Below are positions 11,101-18,928 of a stretch of 64,000 bases of DNA, in pieces. Each line of letters begins with the position of its first letter. Position 1 is the stretch's first letter. The notes below the pieces were generated by a model. The model was not told where the DNA came from and did not search any database. It saw only the letters and a list, made by a program, of their open reading frames with translations. The stretch is from Rhodobacteraceae bacterium EhC02 (lineage in GTDB: Bacteria > Pseudomonadota > Alphaproteobacteria > Rhodobacterales > Rhodobacteraceae), in NCBI GenBank assembly GCA_001650895.1, contig LXYH01000059.1, positions 1 through 64,000 of the forward strand, read 5' to 3'. Both the position numbers and the translations under genes were made by a program.

Positions 11101-11822
11101 AGACTACCGGCGACACGCTGCACATCACCGGCCCGGCCAATATCGTCTACGACGGCGCCAACCCCGAGAACGGGACGGTCACATGGCTGGACGGATCGGT
11201 CCTTACCTTCCAGAACATCGAGAATATCACCTATGTCCCCTGTTTCACCGAGGCCACGTTGATCAAGACCCGGCGTGGCGAGGTGCCTGCGGCGCAGTTG
11301 CGCCTTGGCGACATGGTGCTGACACGCAATCATGGCTATCAACCGATCCGATGGATCGGCACACGGCGCCTCGATGCGGCGCAGTTGCGGGCGAACCCTG
11401 CGCTGAACCCGGTTGTGATCCGGGCGGGGGCGCTGGGTTTCAACGCGCCAGAGCGTGATCTGACCGTCTCGCCGCAGCACCGGATGCTGATCGGGGGCGG
11501 GCGGGCGCAGCTGTGGTTCGGCGAGGATGAGGTTTTCGTCGCGGCCCATCACCTTGACTGCCTTGACGGTGTCGAACAGATCCGGCCCGACGCCGTGACC
11601 TATGTGCATGTGATGTTCGACACCCACCAGATCATCAGCGGTGACGGCGCCTGGAGCGAAAGCTTCCAGCCCGGCGATCTGACCTTGTCCGGCATGGATG
11701 ACGATCAGCGCGCCGAACTTCTCGCGATCTTCCCGGAACTATTCGACGGACAGGCCGGTCAGACCTATCAGGCGGCGCGCATCACGCTGAAAAAGCACGA
11801 GGTGCCGCTGCTTTTCATCTGA
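5115..11822 (+). CDS. Giant RTX/Hint protein with VHL-beta-like and DUF642-like inserts
   Basis: A 2235-aa acidic secreted-type protein without a Sec signal. Dozens of GGxGxDxLx nonapeptides run from about residue 88 to 1990. Four non-RTX parts stand out: an N-terminal segment (1-85); residues 442-511, which match the beta domain of the von Hippel-Lindau protein (W457, Y467, H484, W486); residues 843-996, beginning LIQNGSFENTSG and ending IDNVQLLG, like DUF642/carbohydrate-binding beta-sandwiches; and a C-terminal Hint domain (2043-2235, Cys2043, SPQHRML, ESFQPGD). Modules near 1408 (GNDLIDVGYTGDPQGD) and 1764 (GYPGVFPPDSDP) also occur in the upstream paralogue. Calcium binding, type I secretion and surface localisation follow from the family. 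Self-processing and ligand binding are inference. The 3' end overlaps the convergent gene by 8 bp. Confidence 0.87.
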   Translation: MATYVVNSTNWNSASFWAGIVESGGGHTLDFSGLGIGFSVIVDQGNGIITLSDGATTFTVGEAGVSGVDVNLGGTTQLDYFTTISGAQGDDTVTGTSGDDVLDGNSGADSLAGNDGADTVYGNGGADTLDGGAGNDRIHAGADGDSITGGDGDDQLYGETGNDTIYGGTGDDVIDGGTGDDVIDAGLGSDRINLTDAFGDDTIIGGEDGGGLDIDTIDASGITTGGVIVNVSDETGSVVQGADSVDFSGIESFVLTDQADRFTAFGMSAVTLDGGDGNDTITEGNGDNNLSGGDGDDLFEVGLGTSTIDGGTGTDTLSAAVSNDRFSVTFDGTGSGTYDDLTDTDSGTFTSIEAVRGSGGADSINAGADAGGVQLSGGAGNDTITGGSGADVIAGDADADIISGGASSDILFGGAGDDLIRGDVIDFDPLAHASGPGGASTVFTVQNTSDTAVRVYWINQSGTLVNYGFISAGGSGSFGTFVDHNWVLYDAATNQPLQYLGNPANGSIVTYAQGDDQLYGGVGNDTLQGDHGDDTLEGGAGNDILSGGAGSDRFVFSDGFGADTVIGGQGYDTLDLTGLANPVSVVFSGPGAGTITDTVTGETITFSNVEELILTQQADLVDAALDNGYTYIQTRGGNDLIEGSAGNDIYDDEIAGPDGQGNDTFFGGAGNDTLWMGTDDDLVYGGTGDDYLQGQAGHDSLYGDDGNDSLWGGEGDDVLIGGAGNDSLSGGADADRFFLDDGFGADTIAGGEDGRDADVIDTSELDTATTVTFTGSEAGTISAGGDTADFTQVEAISLGNQGDTLDASVAAAPVVAAGGAGSDTMSGGAGGDLLIGDGEYTNLIQNGSFENTSGMTVTSWGYRGDDATAPGGWYTGTGGVIDVHHTGAGAASDGSNWLDMEGVAAIDTVSQAVQGVIAGQTYTLRFDAIDAIGNNAVNVFWNGQLIDTVAPGSAGHQTYRYEVVGGSGDGSDILTFQSLGPIDMTGVAIDNVQLLGFSSVDVAAGADVLDGGAGDDTLIGGGGDDRLVGRSGEDVLYGGAGNDTIQAGSDDDTLEGGLGDDVLYGEDGADQIVGGDGNDTLHGGDSQDTLMGEAGNDHLHGEQGDDLLFGGAGNDTLRGNAGADSLFGGDDDDLVWAGLDNDRIEGGAGNDTAVFAGDVTDYSFDYGLAGELIVTDLVADRDGQDTLSGFEYAIFNGVTYHLVLGDDGSNTTLQGPDDGTPSLIIAHDGNDWGGGHPTSDAIFGGTGDDTLDGGDGDDTLVGEDGNDLLRGDAGNDSLIGGAGADTLAGGTGNDRIDPGQDGMGDVIVFSDGDGQDTITGLDAPVDNGDGTFTGVDRLDVSGLTDANGGRVSTDDVTVSDDGAGNAVLSFPNGESLTLEGISPATADNPAWLEALGIPQPDYEVTGTVGNDLIDVGYTGDPQGDMVDAGDAADGSNDDSIRAGDGDDTVFAGAGADTVTGDDGNDQIYGGTGNDSLFGAPGSDTIFGQDGDDTLFGGQGDDVLDGDDANAGNDQISGNAGNDEIIGDGGNDTLFGGSGNDTIYAGADNDSVFGGADDDQVFAGSGNDTVNGEDGNDVVYGEGGDDSIEGGLGNDWLSGGTDNDTVSGGAGADSVYGAEGDDVLFGGAGNDSMEGWFGTDVLDGGEGDDYLDGGDGDDTLIGGAGNDILAAGSDDGADSVEGGAGNDSISSAGGNDTLFGGDGNDTIFAGDGADQLDGGAGADTLDGGAGDDTIAGGAGSDLAYGGAGNDFINTRMTFGLGSPDRGYPGVFPPDSDPNNDRDSIYGGAGDDTVLAGDDNDLIHGGDGADSLDAGFDDDTVQGDQGADTIIGGEGRDLIHGGDDDDLLYGDAFAGHSEYFELTDADGSDLRPDNSLDTVYGGTGNDVIYGGDDDDELYGGDGDDQLFGDVDDDTLHGDAGNDLLFGGQGDDQLAGGDGADQLDGGTGADTLDGGAGDDTIRVGDGDAASGGGGDDTFIVTPDTLNGGTLFIDGGETDETTGDTLHITGPANIVYDGANPENGTVTWLDGSVLTFQNIENITYVPCFTEATLIKTRRGEVPAAQLRLGDMVLTRNHGYQPIRWIGTRRLDAAQLRANPALNPVVIRAGALGFNAPERDLTVSPQHRMLIGGGRAQLWFGEDEVFVAAHHLDCLDGVEQIRPDAVTYVHVMFDTHQIISGDGAWSESFQPGDLTLSGMDDDQRAELLAIFPELFDGQAGQTYQAARITLKKHEVPLLFI

Positions 11823-12456
11823 GCGATGAACAGCGGGCGCGCCAGTCGGCCCATGCCTCGGGCGTGTCCAGATCGGTGGTGGCATGGTGGTCGGGCAGGG
11901 CGACGCGCCTGATCCTGTCGGCATGAACCTGCAGTACATCCCGCGCGCCCCGGTCGCCGTCAACGGCCCGAATCGCGGGAAACAGATCGGCAGGAAAGAT
12001 CACAGGGTGACCGGGTACGCCGTCGCGGTCCATGGCCCGCAGTATGGCGCCGGGCTGGGCTGCATGTTCCGACAGCATCAGGGCGATGTCATCCGCCGTC
12101 ACCTCAGGCATGTCGGCGGGCAGGACCATCACGGCACTGCAATCCTGCGGCACCGCCGTCACCCCCGCACGGATCGAGGCGCTCATGCCCGCGGCGCTGT
12201 CGGGCACAAGGACCGCCTGTACCGCCAGCCCGTCAAGACAGGCGGCGCGCGGGTGATCCGGGGCAGGCAGGGTGCAAAGCACCGGTCCGTCCGCGGCCGT
12301 CACCGCGCGCTCCAGCATGACGCGCAGCAGCGGATGGCCTGCGACACTTTCCAGCAGCTTGTCGCCCCCCCGCATCCGCGAGGAGGCGCCGGCGGCAAAG
12401 ATCAGGATCGCGCAGCCCGTCACATCATCAGCCCCGCATTCTGGCACCATCCGCAT
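11815..12456 (-). CDS. MobA-like NTP transferase (MocA/CoxI-type nucleotidyltransferase)
   Basis: 213 aa with a single MobA-like NTP-transferase fold. The nucleotide-binding loop AAGASSRMRGGDKLL is at residues 21-35, and an acidic LPADMPEV motif lies about residue 113. Relatives transfer CMP or GMP to molybdopterin, or act in maturation of molybdenum enzymes such as CO dehydrogenase and nicotine dehydrogenase. The true substrate cannot be told from sequence. Its start overlaps the end of the upstream dimethylglycine dehydrogenase-like gene by 29 bp, implying co-transcription. A GTG near 12422 is an alternative start that would remove the overlap. No molybdenum hydroxylase subunits are adjacent. 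Confidence 0.75.
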   Translation of the reverse strand: MRMVPECGADDVTGCAILIFAAGASSRMRGGDKLLESVAGHPLLRVMLERAVTAADGPVLCTLPAPDHPRAACLDGLAVQAVLVPDSAAGMSASIRAGVTAVPQDCSAVMVLPADMPEVTADDIALMLSEHAAQPGAILRAMDRDGVPGHPVIFPADLFPAIRAVDGDRGARDVLQVHADRIRRVALPDHHATTDLDTPEAWADWRARCSSLR

Positions 12457-14836
12457 CGAAAAGCGGCGTGGTGATCAGGCGCGCGGGCCGCATCTGGCCC
12501 ATGATCTCGATCTCGACCTCAAGCCCTGCGGTCGCGCGATCCGTCGGCACGAAACCCAGCGCGATCGACTTGCCCGCATGATGCGCATAACCGCCCGAGG
12601 TGCAGAACCCCTGCACCTTGCCATCCAGCCAGATCGGCTCGTAGGCGACGACATCGGCATCCAGCGCATCGACTTCGAAGGCGCAAAGCTTGCGCTTCGC
12701 GCCCAACTCGCGCTCGCGTTCAGCGGCGGCGCGGCCGATGAAATCGACGTTCTTCTTGAATGAGATGAAGCGGTCCAGCCCGGTTTCCGCCGCCGTGTAA
12801 TCAGGCGAAAACTCGTTCAGCCAGCTGCCAAAGAACTTGTCCAGCCGCAGGCTCATCATCGCGCGCATCCCGAAGGGCTTCATGCCGTGTTTCTGGCCTT
12901 CCTCCCACAGAACGGACCAGAGCGCGCGCTGCGCCATTGGATCGCAATAGATCTCGTAGCCCAGGTCGCCGGTATAGCTGACGCGCTGCACGGTGCAATC
13001 GGCCATGCCCACGGTCATCTTGCGCACATCCATGAAGGCCATGTCGCTGATATCGCTGCGCGTGCAGGCGGCCAGAACATCGCGCGCCTTTGGTCCCGCG
13101 ATCTGGAAACCGGTCAGGCGGTCGCTGATATTCTCGACCCTGACCCCCGCATCGGCATTCTGTTCGAACCAGCGCGTGTGATAGGCCTGCGCGCCATAGC
13201 TGGCGGTCAGCTGGAACCGGTCCTCGGCCAGGCATGACACCGTGAAATCCCCGATCAGGCGGCCCTTGGGCGACAGCATCGGCGTCAGGCTCAGGCGTCC
13301 GGGCTGCGGGATGCGGCCTGCCATGATCCGGTCCAGCCAGGCGCGTGCGCCCGCGCCGGTCACCAGGTATTTGCCGAAATTCTGCACCTCGTTGATGCCC
13401 ACACCCTCGCGCACGGCCTTGACCTCGCGCGCGGTGGCCTCGAATGCGTTGGAGCGGCGGAAGCTGGGCGTCTCGAAGCGCGGCTCGTCGCCTTGCGCGA
13501 AGTAGTTGACCACTTCCAGCCCGTATTGCGCGCCCCAGACCGCGCCCATGCCGTCGAAGATGTCATACATGGGCGTAGTGCGGAACGGGCGCGCGGCCGG
13601 CAGTTCCTCGTTCGGGTAGCTGATCGAGAAACGTTTCTGGTAGTTCTCGATCACCTTGGGGCGGGTATAGCCCGGCGTGGTCCAGTTGCCGAAACGCGCG
13701 CAATCCATGGCGAAGGTGTCGCGCTCGGTCTCGCCCTCGATCATCCATTGCGCCAGCATCAGGCCGACGCCGCCACCCTGGCTGAATCCGGCCATCACGG
13801 CGCAGGCCGACCAGTAGTTGCGCATCCCCGGCACCGGACCCACCAGCGGGTTGCCATCGGGGGCAAAGGTGAAGGGGCCGTGGATCACTGTCTTCACGCC
13901 CGCGCGTTCCAGGATGGGGAAGCGGCGATAGGCAAAGGCGATGCTGTCCTCGATCTTGTCAAGGTTGTCGGGCAGCAATTCATGCCCGAAATTCCACGGT
14001 GTTCCATCCACCGCCCAGGGGCGGCAGGGCTGCTCGTAGAACCCGATGCACAGACCGCGCCCTTCCTGGCGCAGATAGCTTTCGCCGGCGGGGTCCATCA
14101 CATGCGGATGCTCGGTGCCGCGCTCGTAGATCTCGGGCAGGTCGTCGGTGACGATATACTGATGCTCCATCGGGTGCAGCGGGAAATAGACGCCCGCCAT
14201 GGCCCCCACCTCGCGCGCCCAGAGTCCGCCCGCGTTCACCACATGCTCGGCGTGGATCGTGCCCTTTTCGGTGACCACGTCCCAGGTGCCATCGGGGCGC
14301 TGGTTCGTCTCGATTACCTTGCAATGGGTCTCGATCGTGGCGCCGCCCATCTTGGCCGCGCGCGCATAGGCATGGGTCGTGCCCGAAGGGTCAAGATGCC
14401 CGTCCAGCGGATCGTAAAGACCGCCCACGATGCCATCCAGATTGGTGATCGGCGCGATCTTCGCGATCTCCTCGGGGCCTACGATCTCGGTCTCAAGGCC
14501 CATGTAGCGGTGCTTGGCCCGCTCCGCGACCAGCATGTCGAAGCGTTCGCGGTTGTCGGCAAGTGTCACACCGCCCACGTGATGCAAACCGCAGGACATG
14601 CCGGTGATCGCCTCAAGCTCCTTGTAAAGGCGGATCGTATAGCCCTGCAGAGCGGCCATGTTCGTATCGCCGTTCAGCGTGTGAAAGCCGCCCGCTGCAT
14701 GCCATGTGCTGCCCGATGTCAATTCGGAGCGTTCGATCAGCATCACGTCGGACCAGCCCAGTTTGGTCAAGTGATACAGCACCGAACAGCCGACAACGCC
14801 GCCACCGATCACGGCTACTCTGGTAGTGGTCTTCAT
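12428..14836 (-). CDS. Dimethylglycine dehydrogenase-like FAD oxidoreductase with GcvT domain
   Basis: 802 aa. The ATG at 14836 (MKTTTRVAVIGGGVVGCSVL) follows an AGGGG ribosome binding site. The N-terminal DAO-type domain (1 to about 370) has the GGGVVG dinucleotide-binding motif and a histidine suited to covalent FAD attachment (STWHAAGG). A linker/FAO_M domain follows (about 370-425), then a GcvT-like tetrahydrofolate-binding domain (about 430-690) and a GCV_T C-terminal barrel (about 700-800). The family oxidatively demethylates dimethylglycine or sarcosine, passing the one-carbon unit to tetrahydrofolate. That suits a marine bacterium degrading glycine betaine. The exact N-methyl substrate is not determinable. 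The downstream MobA-like gene overlaps its end. Confidence 0.85.
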   Translation of the reverse strand: MKTTTRVAVIGGGVVGCSVLYHLTKLGWSDVMLIERSELTSGSTWHAAGGFHTLNGDTNMAALQGYTIRLYKELEAITGMSCGLHHVGGVTLADNRERFDMLVAERAKHRYMGLETEIVGPEEIAKIAPITNLDGIVGGLYDPLDGHLDPSGTTHAYARAAKMGGATIETHCKVIETNQRPDGTWDVVTEKGTIHAEHVVNAGGLWAREVGAMAGVYFPLHPMEHQYIVTDDLPEIYERGTEHPHVMDPAGESYLRQEGRGLCIGFYEQPCRPWAVDGTPWNFGHELLPDNLDKIEDSIAFAYRRFPILERAGVKTVIHGPFTFAPDGNPLVGPVPGMRNYWSACAVMAGFSQGGGVGLMLAQWMIEGETERDTFAMDCARFGNWTTPGYTRPKVIENYQKRFSISYPNEELPAARPFRTTPMYDIFDGMGAVWGAQYGLEVVNYFAQGDEPRFETPSFRRSNAFEATAREVKAVREGVGINEVQNFGKYLVTGAGARAWLDRIMAGRIPQPGRLSLTPMLSPKGRLIGDFTVSCLAEDRFQLTASYGAQAYHTRWFEQNADAGVRVENISDRLTGFQIAGPKARDVLAACTRSDISDMAFMDVRKMTVGMADCTVQRVSYTGDLGYEIYCDPMAQRALWSVLWEEGQKHGMKPFGMRAMMSLRLDKFFGSWLNEFSPDYTAAETGLDRFISFKKNVDFIGRAAAERERELGAKRKLCAFEVDALDADVVAYEPIWLDGKVQGFCTSGGYAHHAGKSIALGFVPTDRATAGLEVEIEIMGQMRPARLITTPLFDADGARMRG

Positions 14837-14899
14837 GAAAAATCCCCTGCTGGTTTGCCACAGAGTTTGCCGGGCGCGGCAAAAGGGCAAGCCGGAACC

Positions 14900-14915
14900 C
14901 GACATTTTTCTGTCG
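14900..14915. promoter_or_regulatory. Inverted repeat upstream of the dimethylglycine dehydrogenase-like gene
   Basis: CGACA (14900-14904) and TGTCG (14911-14915) form a symmetrical element separated by TTTTTC, 64-79 bp before the start codon. The position fits an operator. The regulator is unknown. Confidence 0.35.
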
Positions 14916-14964
14916 TAAAAGTTACGCCGACACCAGGGTCATGCGCAGGGGCAGAGGAAATGCC

Positions 14965-16266
14965 TCACAAGGGCCGGATCTTGAGCTTGGTGATCCGGTT
15001 CGCCTTGCGGCCCGTCACCTCGAAGCGGAATCCATGGAAGCTGAAGACCTGGCCCACGGCGGGGATCATCTGCGCCTCGTAGATCACAAGGCCGGCCACG
15101 GTATTGGCCTCGTCATCGGGCAGGTTCCAGTCCATCGCGCGGTTCAGGTCGCGGATCGTCATCGCGCCATCCACGCTGAAATGACCATCCTTCAGCTTCT
15201 GCACCGCATGTTCGGCGGCCGTGTCGAATTCATCCGTGATCTCGCCCACGATCTCCTCGAGGATGTCCTCAAGCGTGATCAGACCTTCAAGGCTGCCGTA
15301 TTCATCGACCACCAGTGCGAAATGCGTGCGACGGCGCAGGAACTGGCGCATCTGGTCATCCAGCGTCGTGGTGTCGGGGATGAAGTAGGGCGGGCGCACA
15401 ACGTCGAGGATCTTGAAATCCTTCAACCCGTTGGGCGACGGCGAGGGTCTGAACATCATCTTGTGCATCGCGCGCAGCAGGTCCTTGGCATGGATCACCC
15501 CGACGATATTGTCCGGCTCGCCCTGGTAGACGGGCAGGCGCGTATGGGCACTGTCCAGCAATTGCTGCAACAGATCCTCGGGATCGCTTTCGGCATCCAG
15601 CATCTCGATCCGGCTGCGGTGCAGCATGATCTCTTCCACCGTGCGCTCGCCAAGGTCCAGCGCGCCCAGGATCCGGTCCCGGTCTTCCTTTTGCACCACG
15701 CCTTCGGACTGCCCCAGATACAGAGCGCCCGCGATTTCCTCGCGCACGGCAAGGATATGGCTGTCGGGGTCGGTCCTGACCCCGAACAGCCGCAGCACAC
15801 CGCGCACCAGCAGGCGCACCGCGCTGACCACGGGCGCAAACAGTTTCACGACCACCTGGATCGGGGCCGACACCTTGGCCGCCGCGGTTTCCGCATTGGT
15901 GATCGCATAGGTCTTGGGCAGCACCTCCGCGAAGATCAGCACCAGCAAGGTCATCACCAGCGTGGCCACGGCCACGCCGCCTTCGCCGAAAAGCCGCGTC
16001 AGCAGGGCCGTTGCCAGCGATGTGGCCAGAATATTGACCAGGTTGTTGCCCAACAGGACCGACCCGATGAGGCGTTCGTTATCCTCGGTAATGACCAGCG
16101 CGCGCGCGGCCCCTTTTGATCCCTTGTCCGCCTGCGCACGCAACTTGCCGCGCGAGGCCGCCGTCAGCGCCGTTTCGCTGCCCGAAAAGAAGGCCGACAT
16201 CACCAGCAACAGACCAATGCCACAGGCCGTGATCCAGAAAGCGGCGTCGAGTACCGAGGTATCCAT
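14965..16266 (-). CDS. CNNM/CorC (HlyC/CorC) family membrane protein with CBS pair
   Basis: 433 aa. The N-terminal DUF21/CNNM transmembrane domain (about 1-180) has hydrophobic helices near 10-30, 70-95, 100-120 and 140-160, with the motif SAFFSGSETAL. A pair of CBS domains follows (about 200-335), then a CorC_HlyC domain (about 345-430). Members are implicated in Mg2+/Co2+ efflux or Na+-coupled Mg2+ export in the inner membrane, with CBS domains sensing Mg-ATP. The older label hemolysin is misleading. It lies 72 bp downstream of xerD in the same direction and may be co-transcribed with it. Confidence 0.85.
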   Translation of the reverse strand: MDTSVLDAAFWITACGIGLLLVMSAFFSGSETALTAASRGKLRAQADKGSKGAARALVITEDNERLIGSVLLGNNLVNILATSLATALLTRLFGEGGVAVATLVMTLLVLIFAEVLPKTYAITNAETAAAKVSAPIQVVVKLFAPVVSAVRLLVRGVLRLFGVRTDPDSHILAVREEIAGALYLGQSEGVVQKEDRDRILGALDLGERTVEEIMLHRSRIEMLDAESDPEDLLQQLLDSAHTRLPVYQGEPDNIVGVIHAKDLLRAMHKMMFRPSPSPNGLKDFKILDVVRPPYFIPDTTTLDDQMRQFLRRRTHFALVVDEYGSLEGLITLEDILEEIVGEITDEFDTAAEHAVQKLKDGHFSVDGAMTIRDLNRAMDWNLPDDEANTVAGLVIYEAQMIPAVGQVFSFHGFRFEVTGRKANRITKLKIRPL

Positions 16267-16338
16267 CAGAAAATCCCAAAAAGCTTCACAGGGTTATGGT
16301 GAGCGCGCGACCAATCTTCAAGGGGCTGCGGCCTCGGG

Positions 16339-17271
16339 TCAATCCCGTGCCAAAGGATGATGTTCAAGAACCAGCGCGCTCAGACGTTCATCCAGAACAT
16401 GGGTGTAGATCTCGGTCGTGGCCACATCCGCATGGCCCAGCAGGGTCTGGATCGCCCGCAGGTCGGCCCCATTGGCCAGAAGATGCGTCGCAAAGGCGTG
16501 ACGCAGCGTATGCGGGGTGACCTTGGCCGGGGAAATGCCCGCATGCACAGCCATGTCCTTGATCAGCAGGTAGAACCGATGCCGCGTCAGATGGCCCAAC
16601 CGCCCGGACGAGGGGAAAAGATACCGGGATGCCGGCTTGCCCTTGGCGCGGGCCGCGTCCTGCGTCGCGTCGCGCAGGCCCAGCCAGGCCGTCAGCGCCG
16701 CGCGGGCCGGCGGCGACAGCGGCACCATCCGTTCCTTGCCGCCCTTGCCCATGATCAGCAGCATGCGCGGATCGCCCCGCGCCGCCGAGACGGGCAACGA
16801 GACAAGCTCGCTCACCCGCATGCCCGTCGCATAGAGCAATTCCATCAGGCAGGTGTTGCGCACCCGGTCATCGCGGCGCTGTCCCATCTCGCGGGCAGCG
16901 TCCAGCAGGCGGTCGACCTCTTCGACACTCAGCACCTTGGGCAGGCGCTGGTCGCGCCCCGGACCCGTGATCTGGATCGCGGGATTATCGGTGCGCCAGC
17001 TTTCCTCGAAGGCGAAACGGTAAAGCTGCCGTATGGCCGAAAGCCGTCGTGCACGGGTGGATTTCGCAAGACCCTGCGCATCGCAATGGATCAGATAGGC
17101 CTCGACATCATCGCGACTGGCGGTCGCGAAATCGGACCGCCCTTCCAGCCAGTCGGCAAAATCCTTCAGATCGCGCCCATAGGCCAGCAAGGTGTTCGTG
17201 GCCGCCCCCAGTTCCGCGGCCTGCGCCTCGAGGAAGGCTGAAATCCAGCTTGCGCTGTCATGTCCGGTCAT
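16339..17271 (-). CDS. xerD: Site-specific tyrosine recombinase XerD
   Basis: 310 aa. The SAM-like N-terminal domain (about 8-92) is followed by the catalytic domain. Active-site residues are visible: R152 (ATGMRVSEL), K176 (MGKGGKE), H254 and R257 (HTLRHAF), H280 (LLGHAD) and nucleophile Y289 (IYTHV). With XerC it resolves chromosome dimers at dif during division. The length and motifs are those of the housekeeping enzyme, not a phage integrase. It starts 4 bp after the stop of the upstream periplasmic protein gene, so the genes are probably co-transcribed. Confidence 0.88.
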   Translation of the reverse strand: MTGHDSASWISAFLEAQAAELGAATNTLLAYGRDLKDFADWLEGRSDFATASRDDVEAYLIHCDAQGLAKSTRARRLSAIRQLYRFAFEESWRTDNPAIQITGPGRDQRLPKVLSVEEVDRLLDAAREMGQRRDDRVRNTCLMELLYATGMRVSELVSLPVSAARGDPRMLLIMGKGGKERMVPLSPPARAALTAWLGLRDATQDAARAKGKPASRYLFPSSGRLGHLTRHRFYLLIKDMAVHAGISPAKVTPHTLRHAFATHLLANGADLRAIQTLLGHADVATTEIYTHVLDERLSALVLEHHPLARD

Positions 17272-17275
17272 CGGC

Positions 17276-18928
17276 TCAACTCCGCGGCCCCAGCAGGATC
17301 AGCTGAAGCGCCGCGCGCCGGGCGGTATCCTCAAGGCCCACGGCGCGCAAGGTGGCGATCCCGCCCGCAAGGTCCACCAATTCGCCCTGGGTGGCGCGCT
17401 GGATCATCCGGATGGTCTGCAGGATCGCTTCGCCCAGCCGTTGCGCGCGCAGCAACTCGACCTGCGCGGGCGGAGGCGTCATGGCGGCAAAGCCGTCGCG
17501 GATCGTCATCTGCAACGCGCCTTCCGGCTGCATCGCGTCGACCTGCCCCCGCGCCAGCGCCGTCGCAAAGCGCATGTCGGGGTGCAAGGCGCCCTTGGCG
17601 ATGGCGGCCGCCTCGTAATCGGGACCCAGCAGGGCGATGCGGTAGGACAGCTCGCCCGCGGCCCCTTCCAGGGCGACCCGTTCCAGCGCGGGGCTGTAAA
17701 GGCTGGCAAAGGCAACGCCCAGATCTGCCGCGCCCATCGCGGACCAGACCCCGGGCAGGCTGGCGCCGATCGCATCGGTGTCGCCCGACCGGATGGCCGC
17801 GTCAAAGCGCTGGACAGCCTGCACGCGGTCCCACACCCCGCCCGATGCGGCGGGCTTGCGCTCGGAATATAGGCCCAGCAAACGGTTCGGCGCCAGTGCG
17901 CCCGAACTGGCCAGGCGTTCGGCTGCCTCGATCTGGGCGCGCCATCCGGCGGTGTCGCGCAGATCCGCGACGGCAAAGGCGCGCGGCAGCGGTGCCGTGA
18001 TCAAGGGTTCGCCCAGGGCCTCGTACAGGCGGAACACCAGCGGGCTGGGGCGCACCGGCGCACGCGGCAGGTCGGTGTCTTCCAGCAGTTCGGGATCCAT
18101 GAAACGCGCCAGAAGATCGGCCTCGATCTCGGGCAGAACATCAAGGGCGCGCGCCGTGTCCAATGTCAGCATGGCCCCGTCCCAATCGCCCCGGCGCGCG
18201 CTGCAAAATACCTGCGCGCTATAGGATGGCGACAGGTGCGGCGCCCGCATCAGGGCCGCACAGGCAGTATCCTCGGCCCCGGTCAGCATCGTCGCATCGA
18301 ACCAGCGCGAGAACAGTGCCGGGTTCTCGGGACCTGCGCGTTCCAGAAGGGCCTGCGCAGGCTCGACCGCGCCCAGCCGCATCAGCGCATCGACCCGCGC
18401 CTGCAGCAACAGGCTGTCCTGACCCGCGTCGGGCGGGGCATCGGCCTCTGCCAGAAGCAGCGTGTACATCAGCCCCTGGATCGCGGGCAGACCCAGCCGC
18501 CCCGGTTCGCTGATCAGCGCCACCAGGTCAGAGGTGCGGCTGCCCTGCCACAGCGACAGGGGCAGGCCAGATACCGCACTGGGCAACAGGCCCACCGCAT
18601 CAAGGCCCGGATCCTCAAGCGGGGTGACGGTGACATCGGGGATCTGCGCACTGTCCACGACGGGCGGTTCCGTCGGCGGGGCAGGGTCCGGCAGCTCAAG
18701 ACGCAGCGCGCCCTCGGGGAAAGGTGGGGCCGCAAGGCCGCGCCCCTGGTCAAGCCAGTCGATCGCGGACAGCGGTTGCGCGACCGGCTGGCTCAGCACG
18801 CTCAGCGCCGACAGGGGGCTTTCCTGCGCCTGCGCGCCAAAGGGCAGGGCCAGGGCGCCAGACAGCGCCGCCGCCGCGATCGCGGCCGGTCGTGCCCTTG
18901 CCCGGTCAGGTTCCCGGTCAATCGGCAT
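17276..18928 (-). CDS. Uncharacterised exported protein, alpha-helical
   Basis: 550 aa from the ATG at 18928. That start gives a clear signal peptide (MPIDREPDRARARPAAIAAA followed by a hydrophobic stretch and AQA) with predicted cleavage near residue 33. The mature protein is Ala/Leu-rich and helical, with a Pro-rich stretch after the signal and no recognisable catalytic motif. The helical pattern could be TPR-like repeats. Similar exported proteins next to xerD are familiar in Rhodobacterales, but I know no function. Its start overlaps the end of the small membrane protein gene by 11 bp, and it precedes xerD by 4 bp. Earlier in-frame starts would hide the signal peptide. Confidence 0.72.
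   Translation of the reverse strand: MPIDREPDRARARPAAIAAAALSGALALPFGAQAQESPLSALSVLSQPVAQPLSAIDWLDQGRGLAAPPFPEGALRLELPDPAPPTEPPVVDSAQIPDVTVTPLEDPGLDAVGLLPSAVSGLPLSLWQGSRTSDLVALISEPGRLGLPAIQGLMYTLLLAEADAPPDAGQDSLLLQARVDALMRLGAVEPAQALLERAGPENPALFSRWFDATMLTGAEDTACAALMRAPHLSPSYSAQVFCSARRGDWDGAMLTLDTARALDVLPEIEADLLARFMDPELLEDTDLPRAPVRPSPLVFRLYEALGEPLITAPLPRAFAVADLRDTAGWRAQIEAAERLASSGALAPNRLLGLYSERKPAASGGVWDRVQAVQRFDAAIRSGDTDAIGASLPGVWSAMGAADLGVAFASLYSPALERVALEGAAGELSYRIALLGPDYEAAAIAKGALHPDMRFATALARGQVDAMQPEGALQMTIRDGFAAMTPPPAQVELLRAQRLGEAILQTIRMIQRATQGELVDLAGGIATLRAVGLEDTARRAALQLILLGPRS

Noticed and set aside
9723-11627. A 634-codon open frame antisense to the giant RTX gene
   Set aside because: Same artefact as above; similar antisense frames recur wherever RTX repeats occur.
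13493-15082. A 529-codon plus-strand open frame over the dimethylglycine dehydrogenase-like gene
   Set aside because: It is antisense to a clearly recognisable enzyme and translates to His/Arg/Gly-rich sequence without homology signs.
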